Shown here piece by piece: positions 52,963-64,000 of a DNA stretch of 64,000 nucleotides. Below the pieces are notes generated by a model. The model did not search any database. It saw only the letters and a list, made by a program, of their open reading frames with translations, and was not told the origin of the DNA. Origin of the DNA: Mycolicibacterium rhodesiae (GTDB lineage Bacteria > Actinomycetota > Actinomycetes > Mycobacteriales > Mycobacteriaceae); NCBI RefSeq assembly GCF_002086695.1, contig NZ_MVIH01000006.1:186001-250000 (forward strand), written 5' to 3'. Every line of letters begins with the position of its first letter. Within the stretch, counting starts at the first letter, position 1. The position numbers were made by a program, and so were the translations under genes.

Positions 52963-55751
52963 TCCGAACCCGGTTCCAGCGCGCCTTCAGACCCCGCCGA
53001 GACCAGCGTGCGATGGCCGTTGGATTCGGCAGCCGCGGTGCCGGAAACGATCTCCATCGCCTTCTCGGTATACACCCGATAGCCGTAATCAGGCCGGTAG
53101 CCGTGGACTTCGGGGGTGTCCAGGTCGCGGATGAAGGCGAGGATCTGCGGGCTGAACAGCTGCCCGGGAACCAACACCGGAAACCCGGGCGGATAGGGCG
53201 TCACGAACGTCGCCGACACCACCTGCCGGCCGGCGGCCAGCCGCTCGTCGATCTCGCTGTCGCTGAGGTATTCACAGTTGGCGTCGTTGTAGGACAGATA
53301 GAACGCCGGCCGGACGTCCCCTTCCGGGGTGCTCTCGCCATTGCGGAAGGCGGGGTGGAACCCGCTGAAATCCGGCAGCGGAATCGATTGACGTGTCAGG
53401 CGGTGCACTCGCCGCTCGAACCGGCCGCGCTCACCGAGGCTCATCTCCGAGACCTGTTCCTCGAGCTCGCGGGCGATCTTCACCAGCACCTCGACCAAGA
53501 ACGCCACCGAACTCCGGGTGGTGCCGATGTTCGTCATGAACAGCACGGTGTTGCGGGAGGTCTTGTTGATCTGCACGCCGTGCCGGTCCATCAGCTGCTG
53601 ACGCTTGAATTGATCGCCGTCGTAGCCAGTGTTGCCGATTGACAGTGTGATTCGCGACGGGTCGAGGACGAACTCGTCGGAGTCCCAGGCCGCCATCATG
53701 TTGCGCAGCCCCGATCGCAGCGGCTGGGCGATGCGTGACGGGCGGTACTGCTCTGGGATCAGATCCGAGGTGCGCAGGCACGAAACATATTTTCGTAGCA
53801 GCGGATGGTTGTCGATGGCGTCGCGCAGCTGCATCGCGTTCTCCAGCTGACGCTGCACGAGTTCGACGCCTTCGAGTGCCACCTGGCGACGACCCAGATC
53901 CAGCGACGCCAGGATCTGGTAATTCGGCGAGGTCGAGGTGTGCGCCATGTACGCCTCATGGAAAGACTCGGCGACCTTCTGCTCGAAGTCCTGGTCGAAG
54001 ACATGGATCATCGAACCCTGCCGCAACGCGGTCAGCGTCTTGTGGGTGGACTGAGTGGCATAGACCCGAACCCGCGCCCGCGCCGGATCCGGGCTCAGTC
54101 GGGTGGCGAGCAGGTCCTCGTCCGACATGTCGGCCTGCGCGTCGAGTGTCGACTCGTAGTGCGCAATGTAGGAGGGATCCTGCAGCTTGGCGCGCAGTGC
54201 CTTGGCCGACGCCATCGCGGTGCGGGTCCGGTAGACCGGGTGGAACCTCGCGAAGGCGAACCACGCTTCGTCCCAAAGGAATACGAGGTCGGGCTTGATG
54301 GCAAGGCATTCTTCCATGACCCGCGTGACGTCGTAGACGATCCCGTCGAACGTGCAGTTGGTCAGCGAGATCATCTTGACGCGATCGAGCTTGCCGGCCG
54401 CTCGCAATGCAAGCAGCTTGGACTTGATCTCGTGCAGGGGCACCGCGCCGTACATCGAGTACTCGGTCAGTGGATAGGCCTCGAGATAGACGACGTGCGC
54501 GCCGGCCAGCATCATCCCGTAGTGGTGGGACTGGTGACAGTTCCGGTCGAGCAGCACGATGTCGCCGGGCGCGACCAGAGCCTGGGTGACGACTTTGTTC
54601 GCCGTCGATGTGCCGTTGGTGACGAAGTAACTGCGCCGCGATCCATAGGTTTCAGACGCCAGCTCCTGCGCCTCGCGCAGCGGTCCGATCGGATCCAACA
54701 GTGAATCCAGACCGCCACAGGTGGCCGACGTCTCGGCCATGAACACGTCGAGCCCGTAGAACCCGACCATGTCCTTGATCCAGTGCGAAGCGACGATCGA
54801 CTTGCCCTGCGAGATCGGGAGCGCATGGAACACGCCGGTCGGGCGGTGGCTGTACTGCTTGAGGGCGCTGAAGAACGGGGTGCGGTAGCGTGCGGCCACC
54901 CCATGCAGGATCGACAGGTGCAGCTCGAGCATGCCCTCTCGGGCGTGGAACACCCGGCGGAAGTGCTGCCCGAGCCGGCCCGCGATGTCCTCGACCTCGA
55001 TCTCGGTCATCAGGTACAGGTCGAGTTCGGGTCGCAGTTCGGCCAGTGAGGTGGCCAGGATCTCGGCCCGGTCGTCGGGGGATTGGTGGTCGGCGAGTTC
55101 GTCGGTCAGCTCGGCGTCGATGAACTCCGCCAGCGTCGACAGGTCGCGGGCGGACTGGTGGGAGAACCGGCGCCGGATCACCACCGCCTGCAGATTGACG
55201 TTGAGCCGGGCCGCGATCAACGCCTCGTCGCCGCTGCCCACCACCACCAGCTCGTAGATGAACTCGTCGTCGGGTCTGCGCCAGCTGCGGACCTCCTTGC
55301 GCAGCGCGCGCTCCTGGGCCTCGGTCATCTTCTCCACGACCAGGACTTCGAAGTATGGCTGTTCGCGATGGTTCGCCGGTTGGCTCTCCAGCTGGCGCGG
55401 GTCGGTGGGGAAGAGGTCCGCCGCGTCCACGGCGGTGTGCTCATGCCCGGACCGGTAGGACTCGGTTGTCAGCGCCCGGTTGACGTGCGTGACGAGGGCG
55501 GCGAACTTGTCATAGCTGCCTGCGGCGAACAGCCGCTGCACCCTGGCGAATTGCGGGGAACCGGGGAACGCCCAGTAGGGCTCCAGCGGCGTGAGGTCAG
55601 TCAGCAGATCCCGGCAGATGCCGACGTATTTCTCTTTCAGCACACCGGTCGTGGTGGACCGCGTCAACCGGTCTGCGGCTTCTTCGAGTCGGCACCAGGC
55701 GTCCGCCCGCAGTTGCCCAACACTGTTGTACGCGCGCGAGATGTCCGCCAT
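52959..55751 (-). CDS. Orn/Lys/Arg decarboxylase family protein (Rv2531c-like)
   Basis: 930 residues from the ATG at 55751 with AAAGGG upstream; an in-frame extension to 55883 is unlikely. An N-terminal wing domain (about 1-250) precedes the PLP-dependent fold-type-I domain: TNGTSTANKVVTQALV, then DEAWFAFARFHP and the PLP lysine in STHKTLTALRQGSM. A C-terminal Orn/Lys/Arg decarboxylase domain ends the protein, with PYPPGFPVLVPGQ. Length and motifs match the mycobacterial amino-acid decarboxylase Rv2531c. The substrate (ornithine, lysine or arginine) cannot be read from sequence. Confidence 0.88.
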   Translation of the reverse strand: MADISRAYNSVGQLRADAWCRLEEAADRLTRSTTTGVLKEKYVGICRDLLTDLTPLEPYWAFPGSPQFARVQRLFAAGSYDKFAALVTHVNRALTTESYRSGHEHTAVDAADLFPTDPRQLESQPANHREQPYFEVLVVEKMTEAQERALRKEVRSWRRPDDEFIYELVVVGSGDEALIAARLNVNLQAVVIRRRFSHQSARDLSTLAEFIDAELTDELADHQSPDDRAEILATSLAELRPELDLYLMTEIEVEDIAGRLGQHFRRVFHAREGMLELHLSILHGVAARYRTPFFSALKQYSHRPTGVFHALPISQGKSIVASHWIKDMVGFYGLDVFMAETSATCGGLDSLLDPIGPLREAQELASETYGSRRSYFVTNGTSTANKVVTQALVAPGDIVLLDRNCHQSHHYGMMLAGAHVVYLEAYPLTEYSMYGAVPLHEIKSKLLALRAAGKLDRVKMISLTNCTFDGIVYDVTRVMEECLAIKPDLVFLWDEAWFAFARFHPVYRTRTAMASAKALRAKLQDPSYIAHYESTLDAQADMSDEDLLATRLSPDPARARVRVYATQSTHKTLTALRQGSMIHVFDQDFEQKVAESFHEAYMAHTSTSPNYQILASLDLGRRQVALEGVELVQRQLENAMQLRDAIDNHPLLRKYVSCLRTSDLIPEQYRPSRIAQPLRSGLRNMMAAWDSDEFVLDPSRITLSIGNTGYDGDQFKRQQLMDRHGVQINKTSRNTVLFMTNIGTTRSSVAFLVEVLVKIARELEEQVSEMSLGERGRFERRVHRLTRQSIPLPDFSGFHPAFRNGESTPEGDVRPAFYLSYNDANCEYLSDSEIDERLAAGRQVVSATFVTPYPPGFPVLVPGQLFSPQILAFIRDLDTPEVHGYRPDYGYRVYTEKAMEIVSGTAAAESNGHRTLVSAGSEGALEPGSD

Positions 55752-56011
55752 GGTAGGCCCTTTCACGATTCTCGATGACAAGGGTCGCAGAGCCGGCATG
55801 GCGCGCGGGCCAACCGCAGGCCAAGCGTGGCCGTCCATCGGCTGACGTCGGGGTGTCGACTCCCACGCCAAGACGTCCCGCAATCGAGACCCGCCACCCC
55901 CGCGCGCCGACTAGCGTGGTTGGCGGCGCGCGGGCAAGCGGGCGAGGCAAGCCCTGGGCGCAGCGTGCGTTCGCGGAACGGGAGGATGTTGGTGTCGATG
56001 AGGTGGGATCG

Positions 56012-57495
56012 ATGAGCAGGACCGTCGACGTCAACGGTCTGCCGGACGAGCTCGGCCCCCTCGACATGCTGCTGCATCGCGGTGAGGCCAATCCGCGCAC
56101 CCGGTCGGGGATCATGGCGCTGGAAATCCTCGACAGCACCCCGGACTGGACCCGGTTCCGGAACGCGTTCGAGAACGCCTCGCGCAAGGTGCTTCGGCTG
56201 CGCCAGCGGGTCGTCGTGCCGACGCTGCCGACGGCCGCGCCGCGCTGGGTGGTCGACCCCGACTTCAATCTCGACTTCCACGTCCGCCGGGTCCGCGTTC
56301 CCGAGCCCGGCACTCTGCGTGAGGTGCTCGACCTCGCGGAGGTGAGCCTGCAGTCGCCGCTGGACATCTCGCGGCCGCTGTGGACGGCCACCCTCGTCGA
56401 AGGACTCGAAGGGGGTAAGGCCGCCACCCTGTTGCATCTCAGTCACGCGGTCACCGACGGCGTCGGCGCCACCGCGATGTTCGCCGAGATCTACGACCTC
56501 GAACGCGAACCGGCGCCGCGGCCTGCCCCGCCACTGCCGGTGCCGCAGGACCTCACGCCCAACGACCTGATGCGCGAGGGGATCAACCAGTTGCCCGGTG
56601 CCATCGTCGGCGGTCTGCTCGGTGCCGTCGCCGGCGGTCTGGGTGTGGTCGGCCGCGTGGTGCGCAATCCCGGCACGGCCGTGTGGGACGCCGTCGACTA
56701 CGCCCGCTCGGGACGTCGGGTGGTGGCGCGCGCCGCCGACCCGTCGCCGCTGCTGCGCAGGCGCAGCCTCTCGTCGCGCAGCGAGGCGATCGAGATGCGG
56801 CTGTCCGATCTGCGGGCGGCCGCGCACGCCGCGGGCGGCTCCATCAACGACGCCTACCTCGCCGGGCTGTGCGGGGCGCTGCGGCGCTACCACGTTGCGC
56901 TCGGCGTGCCGGTGAACAGCCTGCCGATGGCGGTGCCGGTGAGCCTGCGGGCCGAGGCCGACCCGGCTGGCGGCAACCGGTTCGCCGGGGTCAACCTCGC
57001 CGCACCGATCGCCGTCGTCGACCCCGCGGTGCGGATCCAGAAGATCCGCAAACAGATGACCTCTCGGCGCGAGGAGGCGGCCATCGACTTGATGGGAGCC
57101 ATTGCACCCGTCGTCGGGCTGTTGCCCGACGCCGTCCTCGAGGCCATGAGTGGCGCGGTCATCGCCTCCGACGTGCAGGCAAGCAATGTGCCGGTCTACG
57201 CCGGCGACACCTACATCGCCGGTGCGAAAGTGCTGCGGCAGTACGGGATCGGTCCGCTGCCCGGCGTCGCGATGATGGTGGTCCTGGTCTCTCGCGGCGG
57301 CTTCGCTACGGTCACCGCGCGTTACGACCGCGCCTCGATCACCGATGAGGATCTGTTCGCGCAATGTCTGCGCGACGGTTTCGACGAGGTGCTCTCGCTG
57401 GCCGGTGATCCGCCGCCGCGCGTGGTGCCCGCATCATTTCCCGATGCCGTGAACGACCCCGCCCAACCCAGCCCGAACGGATCGGTGGCTTACTG

Positions 57496-57496
<1 letters not shown>
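56012..57496 (+). CDS. Wax ester synthase/diacylglycerol acyltransferase (Rv2484c-like)
   Basis: 494 residues from the ATG at 56012, following AGGTGGG. The WS/DGAT N-terminal domain holds the active-site region [14 protein letters not shown]; the canonical HHxxxDG motif appears as SHAVTDG, so the first His is Ser. The C-terminal DUF1298 part has [17 protein letters not shown]. It would make triacylglycerol or wax esters, though the motif change may lower activity. It is coupled to the HAD-PlsC gene by an overlapping stop and start, as in the M. tuberculosis Rv2484c-Rv2483c-plsB2 order. Confidence 0.88.
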
Positions 57497-59114
<1,618 letters not shown>

Positions 59115-59118
<4 letters not shown>

Positions 59119-61442
59119 CCCACACCGACCATCTGGCCGACTTCAGCACCACCGACGACGCGCTGGTGCTGGCATCGGTGTCGTCGAAGGCGGAGTTCGA
59201 GCTGCTCAACGACTGGTTGCACGCCCAGCGGCGGGCACACCCCGATACCAAGGTCGAGGTGCTGCGCCTGCCTGCCGGCGATCCGCCCCCCGGTGTGGTG
59301 GCCCAACTCGTCGAAGAACTCGGCGTCGGGGAGGACCGCCTCGTCGTCCCGGTGCGGGTCTTCTGGGTGCCCGGCGGGCTACCCACCCGAGTCAAAGTCG
59401 TCGGCCTGATTTCCGGGCGGGACACCTACCGACCGCCAGAAGTGCTGCAGCGCAGAATCCTTCGCCGCGACCCGTCCCGTGCACGCATCGTCGCCGGTGA
59501 ACCGGCGAAGGTCTCCGAGCTGCGCCAGCAATGGAACGAGAACACCGTCGGCGACAGCCCCCGGGACTTCGCGCGCTTTGTACTGCGACGCGCCAAGCTG
59601 GCGATCGAGCGGATGGAACTACGGCTGCTGGGCCCGGAATACAAGTCGCCGCAACTGATCACCGACGAACTGATGTCCTCGACGCGCTTCATGGAGGGTC
59701 TGGAGAAGATCCCCGATGCCGACCCCGCCAAGGCCGAGGAGATGCTCAACGAGCTCGCCACCGGCTGGAGCAGATTCTCGGTCGACCTGATCCCCAACCT
59801 CGGGCGGGCGATCTTCAGCCGGGGCTTCGACCCCCGAATCGACTACGACAGCATGGAAATCGAGTCGATGCGGCGCGGGCTGGAAGACCATCCTGCGGTC
59901 TTGCTGTGGTCGCACCGGTCCTACCTCGACGGCGTCATCGTCCCGGTTGCCATGCAGGAGAACCGTCTTCCGCCGGCGCACACGTTCGCCGGGATCAACC
60001 TCTCGTTCGGATTCATGGGCCCGCTGATGCGGCGATCCGGCGTGATCTTCCTGCGCCGCAAGCTCGACGACCCGGTGTACAAGTACGTGCTGCGGCAGTT
60101 CGTCGGCTACATCGTCGAGAAACGATTCAACCTCAGCTGGTCGATCGAGGGCACCCGCTCGCGCACCGGAAAGATGTTGCCCCCCAAGCTCGGACTGCTC
60201 GCCTACGTTGCCGACGCGTATCTGGACGGCCGCAGTGAAGACATTCTGCTGCAACCGGTCTCGATCAGTTTCGACCAGTTGCACGAAACCACCGAATACG
60301 CGGCCTACGCCCGGGGTGGCGAGAAGACGCCGGAGAGCGCCGAATGGCTGTACAAGTTCATCAAGGCGCAAGGCGAACGCAACTACGGCAAAATCTACGT
60401 CCGCTTCCCCGAAGCGGTGTCGATGCGCCAGTACCTCGGCGAACCGGGCGGCCCGATCGCCTCGGATGAGGCCGCCAAACGGCTGGCCATGCAAAAGATG
60501 GCCTTCGAGGTGGCCTGGCGGATTCTGCGGGTGACACCGATCAACGCCAGCGGCCTGGTGTCGGCGCTGTTGCTCACCACCCGCGGCCGGGCGCTGACAC
60601 TAAACCAGCTGCACCACACCCTGCAGGACTCGTTGGATTACCTTGAGCGCAAACAGAATCCGGTGACCAACAGCGCGCTGCGGCTGCGCACGCCGGACGG
60701 GGTGCGGGCCGCGGTCGACGCATTGTCCAATGGTCATCCGGTGACCCGGGTCGACGGCGGTCACGAGCCGGTGTGGCGAATCGCGCCGGAGCACGAGCAC
60801 GAGGCGGCCTTCTACCGGAACACGCTGATCCACGCGTTCCTGGAGACGTCGATCGCCGAACTGGCGCTGGCCCATGCCGGTCGCGCACCCGACGGTGATC
60901 GGGTGGAGGTGTTCTGGGATCAGGCGATGCGACTGCGCGACCTGCTCAAGTTCGACTTCTACTTCGCCGATTCGGCGGCCTTCCGCGAGCACCTCGCCGA
61001 AGAGATGTCGTGGCAACGCGATTGGGAGGTCCAGGTCGCCGCGGGCGGTGACGCGGTGGACAACCTGCTACGCGACAAGAAGCCGTTGATGGCGCACGCG
61101 ATGCTGCGACCGTTCATCGAGGCCTACACGATCGTCGCCGACGTGCTGTGCGACGCACCCAGCGATGTCGAAGAGAAGGAGCTCACCAAGATGGCCCTGG
61201 GCGTAGGCGCCCAGTACGCCGCTCAGGGCCGAATCCGTAGCAACGAGTCGGTATCGGCGCTGTTGTTCACGACGGCGCGGCAGGTCGCCGCCGACCAGAA
61301 TCTGCTGCAGGCCGGCCCGGATTTGCGGGAGCGGCGAGCGGCTTTCCTGCACGAACTGCGCAGCATTCTGGCCGACATGGACCGCATCCACGAGTTCTCC
61401 AGCGCCCAGTTCTATGCCCGAGAGCTCAGGCAGCGCGAGTAG
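59115..61442 (+). CDS. plsB2: Glycerol-3-phosphate acyltransferase PlsB2
   Basis: 775 residues from the ATG at 59115, overlapping the previous stop (ATGA). The acyltransferase blocks are present: WSHRSYLDG (HxxxxD), [23 protein letters not shown] and [16 protein letters not shown], then a long C-terminal helical domain. PlsB catalyses the first acylation in phospholipid and triacylglycerol synthesis. M. tuberculosis plsB2 (Rv2482c) has a similar length and place. Confidence 0.92.
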
Positions 61443-61457
61443 CCATACGCTGAAACG

Positions 61458-63479
61458 ATGACCGCACCCGCCGCCCGCCGCACGGCGGTTTGGCCGGTGT
61501 TGTCGATGGTTGCCCTGCTCGCCGGCATCACCGCAGCCGGCATCGGCGCGCTGTCCCTGGCTGATGCCCTGACGGCGACCGGCCTGCCCGATCCCGGGCC
61601 CGTCACCACACTGGGCCTGCCGTTCGTGCAAGCGGCCGGCGAGATCGCGGCGGTTCTGGCGGTGGGCTCGTTTCTGTTCGCGACGTTCTTCGTCCCACCC
61701 CAGGACAGCGGAGTGTTCGACGTCGCCGGCTACCGCTCGCTGCGGATCGGGGTCGCGGCCTCCGGGGCGTGGGCGGTCTGCGCTGCACTGCTCGTCCCGC
61801 TGACCGTCTCCGACGTCTCCGGCCAGCCGTTACGCGAGCACCTCAACCCGCTGCAGTTGTGGTCGGTGGCGAGCCTGGTCGACACCGCCGGCGCCTGGCG
61901 CTGGACAGCGTTCCTGGCATTGGCTGTCGCCATCGCAGGCCGGGCGGTGTTGCGCTGGTCATGGACGCCGCTGCTGCTGGCGGGATCGCTGATCACGCTG
62001 GTACCACTGGGCTTGACCGGACACTCCTCGGCAGGCGGATCCCACGACGTCGGCACCAACAGCCTGATGATCCACCTGCTGGCGGGTGCGGTGTGGGCAG
62101 GCGGGTTGCTGGCCCTGCTGGTGCCCGCGCTGCGCGGCGGCGAGCATGCCGACCTGGCGGCGCGGCGATTCTCCGCGGTCGCGCTCTGGTGCTTCGTGGC
62201 GATGGGACTCTCCGGGGTGATCAACGCCTTCGTCCGGATTCGGCTCGGCGACCTGTTCGCCACGGACTACGGCTGGCTGGTGGTCGCCAAGATCGTCGCG
62301 CTGTGCGTGCTGGGTGCGATCGGGTGGCGACAACGCCGCGGGCCGGTGGCCGCGCTACAGGCAGACCCGCAGGCCCGCGGTGTGCTCGTTCGGCTGGCGT
62401 CGGTGGAGGCGTTGATTTTCGGCCTCACGTTCGGCATCGCGGTGGGGCTCGGGCGTACCCCGCCGCCACCCCCGCTGGTCGCCGACCCGTCGCCGGCCGA
62501 AGTCGGGATCGGCTACGACCTGGCCGGGCCGCCGACCGTCGCGCGGATTCTGCTGGACTGGCGCTTCGACCTGGTGTTCGGCACTGCGGCGATCGTGTTC
62601 GCTGCGGTGTACCTGGCCGGCGTGATCCGGTTACGCCGCCGCGGTGACTCATGGCCACCCGGGCGGACATTCGCCTGGCTGCTGGGCTGCGGGGCGCTGC
62701 TGTTCACGACGTCATCGGGCGTGGGCCGCTATATGCCGGCCATGTTCAGTGTGCACATGACGGCGCACATGCTGCTGTCGATGTTGATCCCGGTCCTGCT
62801 GGTGCTCGGCGCACCGGTGACGCTGGCGCTGCGGGCGCTGCCCGCCGCGGGTAAGGGCAACCCGCCCGGGCCACGCGAATGGCTGCTCGACGGTCTGCAC
62901 AGCAAGTGGTCGCGGTTCTTCACTCACCCGGTGGTGGCCACGATCGTGTTCGTCGCGGGGTTCTACGGTCTCTACTTCGGCGGCATCTTCGACGCGGCGG
63001 CGGGCCTGCACGGCGCGCACGTGCTGATGAACCTGCACTTCTTGATCAGCGGCTACCTCTTCTACTGGGTGGTCATCGGCGTCGACCCCACACCACGCCC
63101 ACTGCCGGCGGTGGCCAAGATCGCGATGGTGTTCGCCTCGCTGCCGCTGCACGCTTTCTTCGGCGTGGTGATGATGGGCATGGATCAGGTGCTGGGGGAG
63201 AGCTTCTACCGTTCACTGAAGCTGAGTTGGCACACCAACCTGCTCGCCGATCAGCATCTCGGCGGCGGAATCGCTTGGGCGGCAGGTGAAATCCCACTCG
63301 TGGTGGTGATGATCGCGCTGCTGATCCAGTGGAGCCGAAGTGACCGGCGCACCGCCAAGCGACTCGACCGCGCCGCCGAGCGCGACGAGGACGCTGATCT
63401 GGCCGCCTACAACCGGATGTTGGCCCATCTGGCCCGCCGCGAGAATGAGGCTGACAGCCGAGTCGATCGCCGACAGTGA
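61458..63479 (+). CDS. CopD-CtaG fusion membrane protein
   Basis: 673 residues with about fourteen helices. The first half is a CopD-type domain (LLAGAVWAGGLLALLVP with His in IHLLAG). The second half is a CtaG-type domain (MFSVHMTAHMLLSMLIP and LHFLISGYLFYWVVIG), with a charged tail. Homologues such as Rv0102 combine copper import with cytochrome oxidase copper delivery. It starts 15 bp after plsB2. It is backbone, but adds to the copper theme of the region. Confidence 0.88.
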   Translation: MTAPAARRTAVWPVLSMVALLAGITAAGIGALSLADALTATGLPDPGPVTTLGLPFVQAAGEIAAVLAVGSFLFATFFVPPQDSGVFDVAGYRSLRIGVAASGAWAVCAALLVPLTVSDVSGQPLREHLNPLQLWSVASLVDTAGAWRWTAFLALAVAIAGRAVLRWSWTPLLLAGSLITLVPLGLTGHSSAGGSHDVGTNSLMIHLLAGAVWAGGLLALLVPALRGGEHADLAARRFSAVALWCFVAMGLSGVINAFVRIRLGDLFATDYGWLVVAKIVALCVLGAIGWRQRRGPVAALQADPQARGVLVRLASVEALIFGLTFGIAVGLGRTPPPPPLVADPSPAEVGIGYDLAGPPTVARILLDWRFDLVFGTAAIVFAAVYLAGVIRLRRRGDSWPPGRTFAWLLGCGALLFTTSSGVGRYMPAMFSVHMTAHMLLSMLIPVLLVLGAPVTLALRALPAAGKGNPPGPREWLLDGLHSKWSRFFTHPVVATIVFVAGFYGLYFGGIFDAAAGLHGAHVLMNLHFLISGYLFYWVVIGVDPTPRPLPAVAKIAMVFASLPLHAFFGVVMMGMDQVLGESFYRSLKLSWHTNLLADQHLGGGIAWAAGEIPLVVVMIALLIQWSRSDRRTAKRLDRAAERDEDADLAAYNRMLAHLARRENEADSRVDRRQ

Positions 63480-63664
63480 CGCCACGGCGGCGGAATCGCC
63501 GGTTGGGCGCCCTGACGTTACGGTCGCGGCGGGATCGACGAGGTGTATCCCCAGTTCGACTTTCATCCACAGCCAGGCCCCGGCGGGGCCCACCGAGAAC
63601 GCGGCTGTCGGGGTCCGGCGGCTCACTGGAGGCGCAACCCAAGCGAATCGAAAGGACCCAAGCC

Positions 63665-64000
63665 ATGTTCGAAACCCATCTGACCGTCGTCGGCCGCATC
63701 GTCACCGATCTCCGCCGCCGCGTCGTCGGCGACCAGGAGCTGATCAGCTTCCGGGTGGCCAGCAACTCCCGGCGCCGCACCGGCGACGGCACCTGGGAGC
63801 CCGGCAACTCGCTGTTCATCACCGTCACCTGCTGGGGCAAGCTGGTCACCGGCGTCGGCGCCGGCCTCTACAAGGGCGCCCCGGTGATCGTCGTCGGCGA
63901 CGTCTTCACCAGCGAGTACGACGACAAGGAAGGCGTCCGGCGGTCGTCGCTGGAGATGCGCGCCACGGCGGTCGGCCCCGACCTGTCGCGGGCGATCATC
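63665..64000 (+). CDS. ssb2: Single-stranded DNA-binding protein Ssb2 (3' end outside window)
   Basis: The ATG at 63665 follows AAAGGACCC. The visible 112 residues form an OB fold: FETHLTVVGRIVTDLRRRVV, SFRVASNSRRRTGDGTWE, LFITVTCWGKLV, YKGAPVIVVGDVFTSEYDDK. This is the second mycobacterial Ssb (Rv2478c) rather than the essential Ssb, judged by sequence and neighbours. The frame runs open to the window end. The 185 bp before it hold no gene. Confidence 0.9.
   Translation, partial: MFETHLTVVGRIVTDLRRRVVGDQELISFRVASNSRRRTGDGTWEPGNSLFITVTCWGKLVTGVGAGLYKGAPVIVVGDVFTSEYDDKEGVRRSSLEMRATAVGPDLSRAII

Overview
The window reads as a chromosome segment of a mycobacterium, most likely a rapid grower. 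Coding is dense and GC-rich, and many genes match mycobacterial families: RipA-type NlpC/P60 peptidases, L,D-transpeptidases, LpqS-CysK2-MFS, MmcO-type multicopper oxidase, PlsB2, Ssb2. It has two parts. About 1-49.5 kb is accessory. From a tRNA-Arg(TCT) at 49,524-49,597 to the right end lies conserved housekeeping DNA whose gene set resembles the M. tuberculosis Rv2478c-Rv2485c neighbourhood (lipQ, a wax-ester/DGAT synthase, HAD-PlsC, plsB2, ssb2).

Region by region: 1-4 kb holds the end of an lgt gene, a divergent TetR/membrane-protein pair and an exported protein. 4.4-6.3 kb holds a RipA-like peptidoglycan endopeptidase and gene debris. 6.9-10.6 kb is a minus-strand operon (DUF2933-type and DUF5676-type small membrane proteins, a membrane methyltransferase, an ABC exporter). 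10.8-13.9 kb is csoR-copZ-ctpV-like copper export. 14.1-23.4 kb is a cell-envelope block: two L,D-transpeptidases, a PPK2 kinase, a BlaI/M56 sensor pair, a polysaccharide deacetylase and small membrane proteins. 23.5-40.6 kb is a second metal block: cupredoxin, SHOCT proteins, LpqS-CysK2-MFS, a P1B ATPase with a CPD motif, DUF302, DUF305, CopZ, a two-component system and a multicopper oxidase. 40.8-49.5 kb is an integrative element: broken Fic gene, MobF relaxase, a HEPN-motif protein, excisionase and tyrosine integrase beside tRNA-Arg.

The main discovery is regulatory. Three recurring DNA motifs divide the accessory genes into circuits. (1) A 19-bp inverted repeat, [G/C]TACTA-N7-TAGTA[C/G], lies 29-144 bp before six transcription units: both L,D-transpeptidases, the deacetylase, the BlaI/M56 operon and two small membrane proteins. 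This looks like a BlaI-type envelope-remodelling regulon. (2) A tandem 11-bp direct repeat, TCTT-N4-GAA twice, lies in the same orientation before the cupredoxin operon, the CPD ATPase, DUF305-CopZ and the multicopper oxidase, next to an OmpR-type response regulator and a kinase with a histidine-rich sensor loop. (3) An ATACCC-N5-GGGTAT box precedes csoR and, 13.6 kb away, a methyltransferase gene. Copper defence and peptidoglycan cross-link remodelling therefore appear packaged together on one island.

All homology statements rest on reading the sequence and on family knowledge; no database search was run.
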